Positions 1 through 9,338 of a DNA stretch of 64,000 bases are shown piece by piece. The notes beneath the pieces are model-generated. The model had not been told where the DNA came from. It was given only the letters and a program-made list of their open reading frames with translations, and did no database searches. How positions within the stretch are numbered: position 1 is the first letter of the stretch; every line of letters starts with the position of its first letter. The DNA lies in assembly GCF_001189515.2 (NCBI RefSeq), contig NZ_CP012069.2, forward strand, positions 1,054,001 to 1,118,000, in the 5' to 3' direction. The position numbers and the translations under genes are program-made. Source of the stretch: Olsenella sp. oral taxon 807. Its GTDB lineage: Bacteria > Actinomycetota > Coriobacteriia > Coriobacteriales > Atopobiaceae.

Positions 1-17
1 TAGTCGCCGACGGTTTT

Positions 18-1470
18 TCAGTCACGCTCCTCATGCTCGAGCAGTCCCGCCATAAAGATGGGAAGGTAGCGTATGCTCTTCGCCCTTTCGATGTTGGTCT
101 CGGCAAGAACGATGGCCTGGTCTATGGCATACTCGCTCACAGCGAGGGCATTGTCCAGTGCTGCGTGGGTCCTGTATCCCGTGCCTGACTTGACCTCGAG
201 TGCCAGGACTTCCCCTCCCGTCATCTCAACGACAAAGTCAAGTTCTCCCAGTCTCTTCGACGTGAAGTAGCGTAACGCGAAGCCCCGCGCCTTGAGTTCC
301 TGGGCGACGAACGCCTCGTAGACACCGCCCATGTTCATAGACGGCTTTCCGTCAAGCAGGCCCATATAGGATTTCTTCGGATACGAGCTGGCGAGCATGC
401 CAACATCAAGGTAGAAGAGTTTGAAGAGATTGTGTCGCTCATTCAGGAGGAGGGGTGAAGCGGGCGCGCTGACGTTGTAAACCGAAAGCGCCACACCCGC
501 ATGGGAGAGCCAGAGGAAGTGTTCCTGGACCTGGGAGAAGCGTCTTGCTCCCTTGATGTCGCTAATCCTGAAGCGTCGACTCTTTGATGCTGCCTCTGAG
601 GGGATGAGGTCGTATATGTCCCTGAGCGTGAGTCTAAGCTCCTTGGGAGCATGCTTGGTGATGTCGCTGCGATAGTGGGCGTGCAGGTTCTTGTGAATTG
701 CCCTGACCTCATCGATGTTGTTCGTCTCCAGAAAGGTATTTACCGCATCCGGCATGCCCCCCCATAAGATAGCGGTGGTAGAGGTCGGATAACCTTGTGT
801 ACAGGAAATCGGGAAGGGGCGTCTCTGTTCTGAGGCAGCTGCGTGCCATGTCGACAGCTACGCTTGAGAGACCGTTTGCCCAGCAGAACTCTTCGAAATC
901 GAGAGGGTACATCCGGATTTTGGTGAGGTATCCCACGGGCAGAGAATCGATGTTGTTGAGCTTGGTTCCCAAAAGTGACCCTGTGAGTATGAACCGGTAG
1001 CTGTCGTTCTGTACGAGGTACTTTACAAACGTGAGGATGTTGGGGCACTCCTGTACCTCGTCGATGATTATGACGGTCTGCTGTGGCACAAGGGGAGTAC
1101 GTGCCGCGATGGAGATGCGCAACATGAGATCATCTGCGCTCGTGGCGGCCGCGAGAGACTCGCGGGTTGCTCGGTCCTCAAGAAGATCGAGGGACACCAC
1201 AGAGGAGAACGTGTCTTGTGCGAACATGCTGACGAGGAAGCTCTTACCCACCTGACGGGCGCCTGTCACGAGCAGCGTCTTGCGCCTCGTGGTGGCCCAA
1301 GCGGCAAGTTGGGACAATGCTTTTCGTTCGAGTATAATAAACCCTTCCCATGCCAATATATCTGCGGTGATTACACTTTTCCTAACTTTATTTGATATCG
1401 TTAGGACACTTTTCCGTAATTTCTCGTTACACCTACCCCATACGGCCTCTGCTAATTGACTCCATGCCAT
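18..1470 (-). pseudogene. DUF4143-type AAA ATPase, frameshifted
   Basis: The gene is in two overlapping reading frames. The N-terminal part (from 1470 downward) carries a Walker A motif TGARQVGKS and a Walker B-like region IIIDEVQECP. The C-terminal part (755 to 18) carries the DUF4143/PD-(D/E)xK-like tail with E-LDFVVE and ALEVKSG. The family normally reads YL-GGMP at the junction. Here the N-terminal frame reaches YLMGG and the other frame starts MPDAVNTF, so both halves belong to one protein. The switch lies in a run of seven C (757-763, seven G on the coding strand); eight would join the frames. Family members are ATPases of uncertain role, often near restriction or mobile loci. The start is unclear: homology begins near LERKALSQ (about 1335), where there is a GGGAAGGG motif but no ordinary start codon. 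A complete paralogue lies at 11153-12469. Confidence 0.8.
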
Positions 1471-1505
1471 ACCGCCACAAGATTGTACCGCACAGCTTTA
1501 CGTGC

Positions 1506-1536
1506 TTGCGTTCCCTACCCCCTGTGCTGGTAGAAT
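1506..1536 (+). promoter_or_regulatory. Candidate promoter of the phosphofructokinase gene
   Basis: TTGCGT (1506-1511) and an extended -10 TGGTAGAAT (TAGAAT at 1531-1536) are 19 bp apart, 60 bp before the ATG at 1596. The wide spacer would be tolerated with an extended -10. Sequence resemblance only. Confidence 0.35.
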
Positions 1537-1595
1537 CAGAGGTAGCTTCGCATATTGGCACGCATCGTCGTTCTCCAGAGGAAGGTAGTGGTCCT

Positions 1596-2525
1596 ATGAT
1601 CTATACCGTTACACTCAATCCCGCCCTCGACAAGACGGCAACTGTCGAGAATCTGAGGCTCGATTCCGTGAACCGCATCAGCGAGCTGCGCGTAGATCCC
1701 GGTGGCAAGGGCATCAATGTCTCGAAGGTCGTGCGTGAGCTGGGAGCGAAAACCGTGGCCATCGCGCTTCTTGGCGGTCACACCGGCACCATGCTGCGTA
1801 ACATGCTGGCCGAGCTGGGCATCGAGTGCAAGGTGCTCGAGGTCGAGGGCGAGACGCGCACCAACCTCAAGATCAAGGATCCCGCGCTTAAGACGAACAC
1901 CGACATCAACGAGCCTGGTCCCGAGGTCACAGACGAGCAGTTGAGAGGGATGCTCGACGGGCTTGTGGGCGAGGTGGGCGGCGGGGACATCGTCGTGCTC
2001 TCGGGCTCGCTTCCGCGCGGTGCCGCCGCAGATACCTATAAGGTCTGGGTTGCCGCTCTCAAAAAGACCGGCGCAAAGGTCTACCTGGATGCCGATGGCG
2101 ACAAGCTTGTTCGTGGCATCGAGGCGAAGCCCGACCTCATCAAGCCCAACGAGATCGAACTCGGTGCCATGATGGGTCGCACGCTCGATGCGGACGAGAA
2201 GATCGTGGAGGCTGCGCGCGAGCTCATCGACGGCGGGCTCGACCGCGTGATGGTCTCGATGGGAGGGGCGGGAGCGCTCTATGTTGCCCGTGACGTGACG
2301 ATCAAGGCGAATCCGGTCAAGGTGCCCGTTGGCTCCACCGTGGGTGCTGGCGACTCCGTGGTGGCCGCGCTCGCATACGCGCAAGACAAGGGTCTTGGCC
2401 TTGAGGACACCATGAGGCTCGCGATGGCGACGGGCGCTGCCAATGTCATGCAGTCGGGCACGCAGGCTGCCCCGCGCGAACTCGTGGACTCCCTTATCGA
2501 CAAGGTCGTGGTGACGAGGCTGTAG
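1596..2525 (+). CDS. fruK: 1-phosphofructokinase family sugar kinase (PfkB/FruK)
   Basis: A 309-residue PfkB-family kinase that probably phosphorylates fructose 1-phosphate (or tagatose 6-phosphate) to the 1,6-bisphosphate in the cytoplasm. It opens MIYTVTLNPALDKT, typical of FruK/LacC. The first PfkB signature GGKGINVSK is at about residues 36-44. The ATP-site motif GAGD is at about 250-253, with Asp253 the expected catalytic base. An upstream in-frame extension exists, but the ATG at 1596 is preceded by AGAGGAAGG and matches the family N-terminus. No PTS fructose permease or DeoR regulator is adjacent, so substrate choice between fructose 1-phosphate and tagatose 6-phosphate rests on family resemblance. 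The gene stands alone, facing away from the broken AAA gene. Confidence 0.85.
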   Translation: MIYTVTLNPALDKTATVENLRLDSVNRISELRVDPGGKGINVSKVVRELGAKTVAIALLGGHTGTMLRNMLAELGIECKVLEVEGETRTNLKIKDPALKTNTDINEPGPEVTDEQLRGMLDGLVGEVGGGDIVVLSGSLPRGAAADTYKVWVAALKKTGAKVYLDADGDKLVRGIEAKPDLIKPNEIELGAMMGRTLDADEKIVEAARELIDGGLDRVMVSMGGAGALYVARDVTIKANPVKVPVGSTVGAGDSVVAALAYAQDKGLGLEDTMRLAMATGAANVMQSGTQAAPRELVDSLIDKVVVTRL

Positions 2526-2659
2526 GTTCGCGTCACGCTTCGGGTCGCGTGCATCTTCTGAGTGTGGATGTGCGCGGCTTACGATGGGCACTGATGTTGC
2601 CCGTCATGCAGGGTTGGGTGAGGTTCGCTCTGCCGGTCGGAGGTGAACGTACTTTTCCT

Positions 2660-2937
2660 TCACGTTCACAGTCGAGTGGCAGTGCGAACCCATCGCTCTG
2701 GTACGCTCGGGGCCGAGTGGCAGTGCCGGCCACACTGCCACATGGCGTCGAGCGTGGGAAGTCGGTACGCTCGGGGCCGAGTGGCAGTGCAAACTCGCCG
2801 TTCTGGTACGCTGGAGGCCGAGTGGCAGTGCAAATCAGACGTTTTGGTACGCTCGGGGTCGAGTGGCAGTGCCGGTCACACTGCCACTCGGTGGTGAACG
2901 TACCTCTCCTCACGTTCACAGTCGAGTGGCAGTGCGA
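2660..2937. repeat. Intergenic repeat array, family A (locus 1)
   Basis: The 607-base gap between the kinase and the DUF3825 gene holds seven perfect copies of a 12-mer. Six are CGAGTGGCAGTG (starting 2673, 2714, 2778, 2819, 2860, 2923) and one is inverted (2879-2890). Most are preceded by GGTACGCTCGGGG-like sequence. The two outermost direct copies share a longer flank containing CACGTTCACAG. The adjacent pair 2860/2879 can fold into a hairpin. Open frames through the array are compositional artefacts of the repeats. The flanks, 2526-2659 and 2938-3132, show nothing recognisable. The same 12-mer recurs at 25784-26196. Confidence 0.85.
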
Positions 2938-3132
2938 CATGCGGCATAAGAGAAACGGATGCCGCGCGGACGGCTTTGGCGCAGGGCGTGGCCTGCAATC
3001 ATCGTGGGTACGCGACGCGAGGGCCGGTGCGCGACGCGAGGGCCAATAGTAAAGATAGGTCGAACACAGCACCCAGATTCAACTTGTCTTCATCGTGACA
3101 GATGAGACGCGAACGCCCCCGCTCCTCCTGTA

Positions 3133-5241
3133 TTAGCCGCCGTCGAGCGACGATGTCAGCCAGCTGGGCAGATCGGCGCAGATGGCACGCGCCCGGCTAT
3201 AGGCCTGCGCAGGCGGGAGGAGTTCCTCTGCCACGTAGCGTGGGGATGCGTCAAGGCCGTGTACTGCATTAAGGCCGTGTACTGCGTCAAGACCGTCCGC
3301 TGTGCCGTCGACCCCGCTTGCCATTCCATCGGTCTCGTCCAGCGTCCTCTTGACCTTTGCGCGTCGAAGCAGAAGTGCTTCTTTGGGCTCTCTGGGCTCC
3401 TTGGGTTGTGTGGGGTCCTCGCCCCAGAGGGGAAGCAGCGACACCACGTCGCCACCTTCGGATCCGGATACGTGCGTCGACGGTGCGGGATCATAGGCCG
3501 GGACGAGCAGTCGGTAGCTCGACCGAGCCCTACGCACGGACTTCTCGACGATGTCGTCGGCGCTGTCTCCGAGTTGGGAGCGCACCTCCTCCCCAAGTTC
3601 GACGTGGGCGCGAGGGCGAAGCGTTACCTCGTCAAGGGATGTGAGGTAGCTTGCCGCCCGGGGAGGCTCGTCGAGGCTGTGCGAGAGGAGCGTGCCCAGC
3701 TCCCCGGAGCCGGCCGTGCAGAAGCCTGTGTGTTGCCAGTGGATGTCGCCTTCATTTGAAAGCAATACGTCAAAGATGGCCTCGGCCCCTGTACTGAGTA
3801 GTCCCGTGTTGAAGGCCGCCAGCTGCCCGTCGTGCGAGACCAGCAGCTGTCCCTCCTCGTGGACCCGGTGTAGGGTGAGCGCGAGATACTCGCATAGGAT
3901 CGAGAGCTCGGGCGGAATTTCGCCGCCTGGCGCGGCAAGACCGCTCGTGGTGAGGCCAAGCGTGTCTCGAGCGCCCCAGCGCTCCTTGGCGGCGAGGTTG
4001 GCAAGCTCGCCCAGATAACTCTCCCAGGAGCCGATGATGAAGAGCTTGGCAAGGTCGCGTTCCAGCTGGGTGGTGCGGTTGGGACGGGTGTCGGATCCGA
4101 CGAGGGGGAGTGCCTCCTCCTGGAGCGCCGCATCACCGACGTCCCCCAAATCGATCGCCTCAAGTGCCCAGGCCTTGCCCGCATGCAGCTTGACCGAGCG
4201 GTGCAGCTGTGCCACGATCGGCCGCTCGCTGCCAGATGCCCGAAAGCTCAGCGGAAAGCGTATGCTGCTGTGCGTACCCTCGTATGTGCCGGTCGAACGG
4301 GCATAGCGCCAGTCGTCCTCGAGTACCGACATCGGCTCGATGTCGTATGGGAGTACCTGGTAGAGTAAGGAAAGCGGTTCGTCCTTGCACCAGACGTCAT
4401 GCGAGAAGCTCTGGAAGAGCTCGTAGCGCTGCCTGGTCGCGGCCCCACCGGTCGGTGCCGCAGGCGGTGGGTCTTTCGCAGCGTGCGCTGAATCCTCCGT
4501 GGCGCAGGAAACGGGATCCGCCCTTCCTGTCCCTCCCTGTTCCGGCTGTGCCTCTACGCTTTCAGTGACAAGTCCCTCGTCTTCGAGGTACAGCTCCCCA
4601 TAGTCGTAGGGGTTATAGGTGATGTTAATCGAGATGTGTCCCTCGGTCGAGACGTGGTCCTTGGCCCTTCTGTCGTCCCCTTCGGGTTCTGGCTCTGGTT
4701 CAGGCTCTACCTGTGGCTCTGGCCCAAGTTCTGGCTCTGGCGAGGGAGTCGGCTCCTCGGCGTCGCCGCCTATGGCCCCTGACGCAGCCTCGACCACGGC
4801 CTCAGGATCCGGATCGGACTTTCTTCTTGCTTCCCTTCGTATCCGTACGCGAGGCTTGGCGGGCTTGGGATCCTTGTTGCTCTTCCTGTGTTTCCAGGTC
4901 TTGGCGCCAGTGGGCTTGCCAGCTGTGGTCGCAGCGCCCTCACCAGCATCTTTCCCGCTTGTGGCAGCAGACTCGTTCAGTCGGGCGAGTATGGCGTCGA
5001 ACGCCTCGTGCGCCGTGACCGTCGCGTATACGCGACCCTTCTTGAAGACGGTCAGGCGCATGAAGTCGTCGAGCTCCTCCACGAGCTCTCGCACGCCCTC
5101 ATAACCCAAGCCCATGATATCGATACCGTCTTTGTCAAGCAGCTCCTCGACCTGCGAGAGGGGAACCTGCCTACCGATGCCGATCTTGGTCGAGAGGAGC
5201 TGGTAGAGGTACAGTCTGTTGCCTGGTGTCATGCGGGGCAT
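3133..5241 (-). CDS. Probable DUF3825-domain protein with charged linker
   Basis: A 702-residue cytoplasmic protein with no signal peptide or membrane segment. Residues 1 to about 90 form a compact, possibly winged-helix (OST-HTH-like) domain. About 95-270 is a low-complexity linker rich in Lys/Arg and then Glu/Pro, including an EPEPEPE stretch. From about 390 there is a conserved region with SWESYLGELANLA and LAAFNTGLL, which resembles DUF3825. I recognise this family by eye only, and its biochemical role is unsettled (nucleic-acid-linked by association with OST-HTH). Near the C-terminus a six-residue repeat HGL(D/N)A(V/S) occurs about three times, from an 18-base tandem repeat at 3250-3300. 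It starts 6 bases after the esterase stop, so the two are probably cotranscribed. Confidence 0.6.
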   Translation of the reverse strand: MPRMTPGNRLYLYQLLSTKIGIGRQVPLSQVEELLDKDGIDIMGLGYEGVRELVEELDDFMRLTVFKKGRVYATVTAHEAFDAILARLNESAATSGKDAGEGAATTAGKPTGAKTWKHRKSNKDPKPAKPRVRIRREARRKSDPDPEAVVEAASGAIGGDAEEPTPSPEPELGPEPQVEPEPEPEPEGDDRRAKDHVSTEGHISINITYNPYDYGELYLEDEGLVTESVEAQPEQGGTGRADPVSCATEDSAHAAKDPPPAAPTGGAATRQRYELFQSFSHDVWCKDEPLSLLYQVLPYDIEPMSVLEDDWRYARSTGTYEGTHSSIRFPLSFRASGSERPIVAQLHRSVKLHAGKAWALEAIDLGDVGDAALQEEALPLVGSDTRPNRTTQLERDLAKLFIIGSWESYLGELANLAAKERWGARDTLGLTTSGLAAPGGEIPPELSILCEYLALTLHRVHEEGQLLVSHDGQLAAFNTGLLSTGAEAIFDVLLSNEGDIHWQHTGFCTAGSGELGTLLSHSLDEPPRAASYLTSLDEVTLRPRAHVELGEEVRSQLGDSADDIVEKSVRRARSSYRLLVPAYDPAPSTHVSGSEGGDVVSLLPLWGEDPTQPKEPREPKEALLLRRAKVKRTLDETDGMASGVDGTADGLDAVHGLNAVHGLDASPRYVAEELLPPAQAYSRARAICADLPSWLTSSLDGG

Positions 5242-5247
5242 GGCGCC

Positions 5248-6267
5248 TTATCTGACTCCTTTGGCACCCGCGCCGACGATGCCGGCGATCTGCTTGCGGG
5301 CGACTCGGGCCTCGGGGATGGGGGAGAGGGGCCAGTTATGGTTGAGGCCCACCCCGACCACCAGCTTATGGTTGATGCCAGCGGCCTCGAGCTTCTCGTC
5401 CCACTTGACGCAGTCGGGATAGAAGATCTCGCGCGTGCCCACAAAGGTCGTCACATTGCGCAGGATGCTCACATCCCCGTTGATGGGACTCAGGCGTGGC
5501 AGGGTGACGTCATCGCCATCTGCCCAGAGGTCGCCTATCTGGGCAATGCCCCAGGGGGCGAGCACGGGGTCGATGTCAAAGTACTCATGAATCTGGGGGT
5601 TACGCATCGAGATGTCCAGCATCGGGCTGACGAGCACGAGCTGCGCTGGTTGTGGCAGGTCGTAGTGACCGAAGGTCTCAACGATGCCGGCGGCAAGCCC
5701 ACCGCCTGAAGAATCACCCACGATGGTGATCTTGTCCGCGCCGTAGCGATTGACCATGCCCTCGTAGAGGTCGACCAGAAGCGAGTAGGCCTCGTCGTGG
5801 TCATGGGCCGGGGCGAGCGGGTAGATGGGTACGCAGACCTCTGCCCCCGTGTCCCTGCAGAGCTTGTCCGCGAACAGCCAGTGTAGGCTGCTGATCTGGC
5901 TTATGTAGGTCCCGCCGTGCAGGTAGAGCACCGCACGCTCGTTCATCCCGGTGGTTCCCAGGTGGTAGGTCTTCATGCCGTCGCAGGTCTCCTCGAAGAT
6001 GAGGGACTTGATGGGAACCCACCTGGGGATCACGTACTCGCGCTCGTTCTCCTCCCGATGGTGCGCGACGTAGTCCTCATAGCGTCTGAGATCCCTGCCC
6101 AAGAGGGCGGCGCGGGTTCCTGTGGTGCGCTGATAGCCAGCCCATGCCGTCGCGACTCCCGAGCGGCCCCACTTCAGTCGGGAGACGCCCTCGAAGCCTG
6201 CGGCGGCTCCTGCGATGCCGATGACGGTGGCGGCGGCTCTGAGAAGCGTCTTGGATGTCTTGTCCAT
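5248..6267 (-). CDS. Alpha/beta hydrolase, HSL-type esterase
   Basis: A 339-residue member of the hormone-sensitive-lipase/acetyl-esterase family. The oxyanion-hole motif HGGT is at residues 117-120 and the nucleophile elbow GDSSGG at 184-189 (Ser186). The Asp in the VGTREIFYPD region and the His in GLNHNW complete a likely triad. Residues 6-25 are hydrophobic and could be a signal anchor, so the enzyme may face outside. The ATG at 6267 is chosen because GGGAG lies 6 bases upstream; an earlier in-frame ATG (6279) overlaps that site. The substrate is unknown. It is followed closely by the DUF3825 gene. Confidence 0.8.
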   Translation of the reverse strand: MDKTSKTLLRAAATVIGIAGAAAGFEGVSRLKWGRSGVATAWAGYQRTTGTRAALLGRDLRRYEDYVAHHREENEREYVIPRWVPIKSLIFEETCDGMKTYHLGTTGMNERAVLYLHGGTYISQISSLHWLFADKLCRDTGAEVCVPIYPLAPAHDHDEAYSLLVDLYEGMVNRYGADKITIVGDSSGGGLAAGIVETFGHYDLPQPAQLVLVSPMLDISMRNPQIHEYFDIDPVLAPWGIAQIGDLWADGDDVTLPRLSPINGDVSILRNVTTFVGTREIFYPDCVKWDEKLEAAGINHKLVVGVGLNHNWPLSPIPEARVARKQIAGIVGAGAKGVR

Positions 6268-6482
6268 GGTGACTCCCATCTTGGTGCGCGTGTCGGGTGA
6301 CGTTGAAGGGGCGCGTGTGCCGCGATTCGGCACGACGTATAGTGTACCACCCGCGACGTGGGACTATGATGGCGACGTGGAGGGCAGAGGGTCATCTGCC
6401 TGCGTGGGCCCGGCAGGTGCGGCGCCATCCCGCACGCCGTCGCAGATGTGTCATCACAGAGACGCACCGCCCGATTGGCACC

Positions 6483-7919
6483 TCATGTCCTGTCTCTGTG
6501 CGCGCAGAGCGAGAGGACCTCGGCCACGAACACCAGTGTCGCCACGCCAACGAGAAGCGCGAGGGCGCCTTGCGTGCCGTTAGTCGTCGCGGCGGAAAGG
6601 GCGCTTCCGGCCTCCGACGCAGACACACCTGCCGATGCCTGGGCCGTGGCGACGACGGCCGTGACGACGCTTGTGCCGAGGGCACCCGTAAGTTGCTGCA
6701 GGGTGTTGATAATGGCCGTGCCGTCGGCCTTCCTCGCATCGGCAAGCCCGCCCAGCGCATGGGTCATGGTGTTTCCCACCATGAGGCCCTGACCAAAGGC
6801 GAAGAGCAGGTAGATGCAGGTGGCCATGGGAGTCTCGCATGAGGGTGCCGTGAGCCAGAGGAGGACGCAGGCCAGAAGTACTGCGCAGGCTCCCGTGAGG
6901 ATGGGCCTGCGCGCGCCGAACGCATCAAGGAGACGACCTGACACCGGTGCCATCATTGCGCCCAGAAGGCAGCCGGGAAGCAGGATGGAACCCGCCTCGG
7001 TCGGGCCGTGTCCCAGCGTGAGCTGCGAGTAGTTGGGAAACAGAAACGAGAGCCCGAGCACGATGAACTGCAGCCCGATGAGTGCCATAAGACCCAGGTC
7101 GAAGCGGGAGTCCCGAAAGGTCCCAAGTGAGATGAGGGGGGTTTCGGCATGGCTCGCATGCAGGGTAAAGAGGGCGAGCAGCGTCGCAGACGCCGCGATG
7201 AGACCGAGGACCGTGGGACTCGACGGCCCACCTGTTCCCATCTCGCTTGCCGCGAGGACGAGCGACGTGAATGCCATGACCAAAAGCAGCCAGCCGACGA
7301 GGTCAAAACGGTCACGCTTGGCAGGATGGCTCTGTTGGATGGTGAGCGCGCCCAGAACGAAGCCCACCAGCAGGAGCGGCAGGAGGCAGGCGAAGATCGA
7401 GCGCCAGCCAAAGGTCTCGGCGAGCCAACCGCCGAGTGAGGGTCCCACGGCGGGTGCCATCGCCGTCACAAGCGAGCCTACTCCCATCATGAGTCCCATG
7501 CTCCTCTTGGGTGCCTGCTCTTGGATCACGTTGAACATCAAGGGCAGGGCAATGCCGGTGCCTATGCCCTCGGCGATGCGGCCGCAGAGCAGCCATGGAA
7601 AGCTCTGTGCCGTGAGGCCCAACACGATGCCCAGAATATAGAGGGACATCGCCGCCATGAAGATGCGCTTTGTTCTGAAACGTCGGTTCAGGTAGGCGGA
7701 GGTGGGTATGATCGCGGCGAGGACCAGCAGGTAGGCGGTGGTCATCCACTGCACGGTGGACGTGTTGACGCCAAACTCGCGCATGAGCGCCGGGAACGTG
7801 ACGTTCATGGCCGTCTCGACCACGACGCCTGAGAAGGACATGATGCCTGTCGCCACGACCGACGCTATGAGCCGTGCGTTCATCACGCGAGTAAATGGCT
7901 TTGTGATCTCCTGCTGCAT
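6483..7919 (-). CDS. MFS transporter, DHA2 (EmrB/QacA-like) drug exporter
   Basis: A 478-residue integral membrane protein with about 14 predicted helices. It has the DHA2 signature region: TVQWMTTAYLL early, LNRRFRTKR in the loop after helix 2, and GRIAEGIGTGIALPLMFNV. The family exports drugs or other amphipathic compounds using the proton gradient. No TetR or MarR regulator is adjacent and no HlyD-type partner (EmrA) is present, so it probably acts alone. The 215 bases separating it from the downstream esterase contain nothing recognisable. Confidence 0.85.
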   Translation of the reverse strand: MQQEITKPFTRVMNARLIASVVATGIMSFSGVVVETAMNVTFPALMREFGVNTSTVQWMTTAYLLVLAAIIPTSAYLNRRFRTKRIFMAAMSLYILGIVLGLTAQSFPWLLCGRIAEGIGTGIALPLMFNVIQEQAPKRSMGLMMGVGSLVTAMAPAVGPSLGGWLAETFGWRSIFACLLPLLLVGFVLGALTIQQSHPAKRDRFDLVGWLLLVMAFTSLVLAASEMGTGGPSSPTVLGLIAASATLLALFTLHASHAETPLISLGTFRDSRFDLGLMALIGLQFIVLGLSFLFPNYSQLTLGHGPTEAGSILLPGCLLGAMMAPVSGRLLDAFGARRPILTGACAVLLACVLLWLTAPSCETPMATCIYLLFAFGQGLMVGNTMTHALGGLADARKADGTAIINTLQQLTGALGTSVVTAVVATAQASAGVSASEAGSALSAATTNGTQGALALLVGVATLVFVAEVLSLCAHRDRT

Positions 7920-8192
7920 GGGAATCCCCCGTTTTTCTCACGAGTGCCTGCCAGGCTACGGATGTCTGTCCCTTTCAAGGGCGTACGTATGGTAGGAATC
8001 GAACCTTACGAATACCTTCAGGTACAGCCGCGCATGGGGCATCACCACAAACTCACCTCATGAGCCCCTGTGGCGCCACCTTCCGTGAACGGAGCGATAC
8101 GATCGGAGGACGGAGCTCGCACTTCCACTACGGTAGTCATCCTGAGTATGGATGGGTTATGGTATGGTGAGCTGTCGCAGAGGGGTACGCTT

Positions 8193-8999
8193 GTGGATAA
8201 GACGTCGAGAAAGCGGGCAGACAGGGTGCTCAAAAAAGAGGGGGGCGAGCGGCGTGCCCGTGCGCTCATTGCGCTCAGGGCGGCCTTTCCCAACACGATT
8301 CCCATCCTTGCGGGCTTTCTCTTCTTGGGCATGACCTATGGCATCTATATGCATGGCCTGGGTTTTCCCTTTGTGTACCCGACGCTCATGGCCATGACGA
8401 TCTTTGCGGGCTCCCTTGAGTTCGTTATTGGTAACATGCTCGTGGGCGCGTTTGACCCATTGCAGGCCTTCGCCATTTCCCTGATGATCAACGCTCGCCA
8501 CATCTTCTACGGCCTCTCGATGCTCGAGAGGTATCGCGGCTATGGCTGGCGTAGCGTCTACCTGATCTTTGGCATGTGCGACGAGTCATTCTCCATCAAC
8601 TACGCTGTCGATGCGCCCGAGGGCGTGGACGAGGGCTGGTTCATGTTCTTCGTGACCCTGCTTGACCAGGTCTATTGGGTGCTTGGGGCCACGCTCGGCG
8701 GGCTGCTGGGTAACCTCCTGGCGTTTGACACGAAGGGACTCGACTTCGTGATGACCGCGCTCTTCGTGGTGATCTTTTTGGATCGCTGGCTCAAGGAGGA
8801 GAGTCACGTGAGCTCAGTTCTCGGTCTCGTCCTGACGACACTGTGCCTCGTCGCCTTTGGGAGCTCGAGCTTCGTGGTGGCCTCGATGGTCGCGATCTTG
8901 GCGGCGCTCACGCTCATGAGGCCGAAGCTCGATAGGAGGACTAGGGGGACGGACGCGCGGGGCAAGGTTGTGGCTGCAGGGGACGGGGACTCGCGATGA
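8193..8999 (+). CDS. azlC: AzlC-type branched-chain amino acid exporter, large subunit
   Basis: A 268-residue membrane protein of the AzlC family, which with AzlD exports branched-chain amino acids or analogues. The core starts [24 protein letters not shown] and continues with [15 protein letters not shown] and [12 protein letters not shown], typical of the family. I choose GTG at 8193 because AGAGGGG lies 7 bases upstream; an upstream in-frame extension to 8070 lacks a good site. Its stop overlaps the azlD start (ATGA at 8996-8999), so the pair is translationally coupled. Confidence 0.85.
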   Translation: MDKTSRKRADRVLKKEGGERRARALIALRAAFPNTIPILAGFLFLGMTYGIYMHGLGFPFVYPTLMAMTIFAGSLEFVIGNMLVGAFDPLQAFAISLMINARHIFYGLSMLERYRGYGWRSVYLIFGMCDESFSINYAVDAPEGVDEGWFMFFVTLLDQVYWVLGATLGGLLGNLLAFDTKGLDFVMTALFVVIFLDRWLKEESHVSSVLGLVLTTLCLVAFGSSSFVVASMVAILAALTLMRPKLDRRTRGTDARGKVVAAGDGDSR

Positions 9000-9328
9000 C
9001 CCTCACCCAACAGCTCATCGTCATCGCGCTCGCCGTCGCGGCAACGCTCCTCACGCGCTTCTTGCCCTTCGTGCTCTTCCCGGCAAGAAGACCGGTCCCC
9101 AGTTACGTGCGCTACCTGGGAGAGGTGCTACCTGCTGCCGTCTTCGGCTTACTCGTCGTGTACTGCCTCAGGGACGTAGGCTGGACGCAGGGGTGGCACG
9201 GCGCCCCGGAGCTCATCTCCATTCTCGTGGTCGTTGCCCTGCATCTCTGGAGGCGACAGATGCTCCTTTCCATCGCAGGGGGCACGATCTGCTATATGCT
9301 GCTGGTGCAGCTGGTCTTCGTGTCGTAG
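8996..9328 (+). CDS. azlD: AzlD-type small subunit of amino acid exporter
   Basis: A 110-residue protein with four hydrophobic segments. It begins [25 protein letters not shown], characteristic of AzlD, the small partner of AzlC. The start overlaps the azlC stop by four bases. It is followed 10 bases later by recQ, so readthrough into recQ is likely. Confidence 0.85.
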   Translation: MTLTQQLIVIALAVAATLLTRFLPFVLFPARRPVPSYVRYLGEVLPAAVFGLLVVYCLRDVGWTQGWHGAPELISILVVVALHLWRRQMLLSIAGGTICYMLLVQLVFVS

Positions 9329-9338
9329 GAGGGGTGGC

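Noticed and set aside
1536-2591. 351-codon frame antisense to the phosphofructokinase
   Set aside because: It mirrors the real coding frame in GC-rich DNA and has no recognisable features.
2549-3049. Open frame of about 166 codons through the family A array, and similar Cys/His-rich frames at 25312-26199 on the minus strand
   Set aside because: They are generated by the repeat unit lacking stops; no start signal, no domain, and all frames are open over the same stretch.
7997-8020. tRNA-like T-loop on the minus strand (GGTTCGATTCC)
   Set aside because: No matching acceptor, D-arm or anticodon arm could be built around it.
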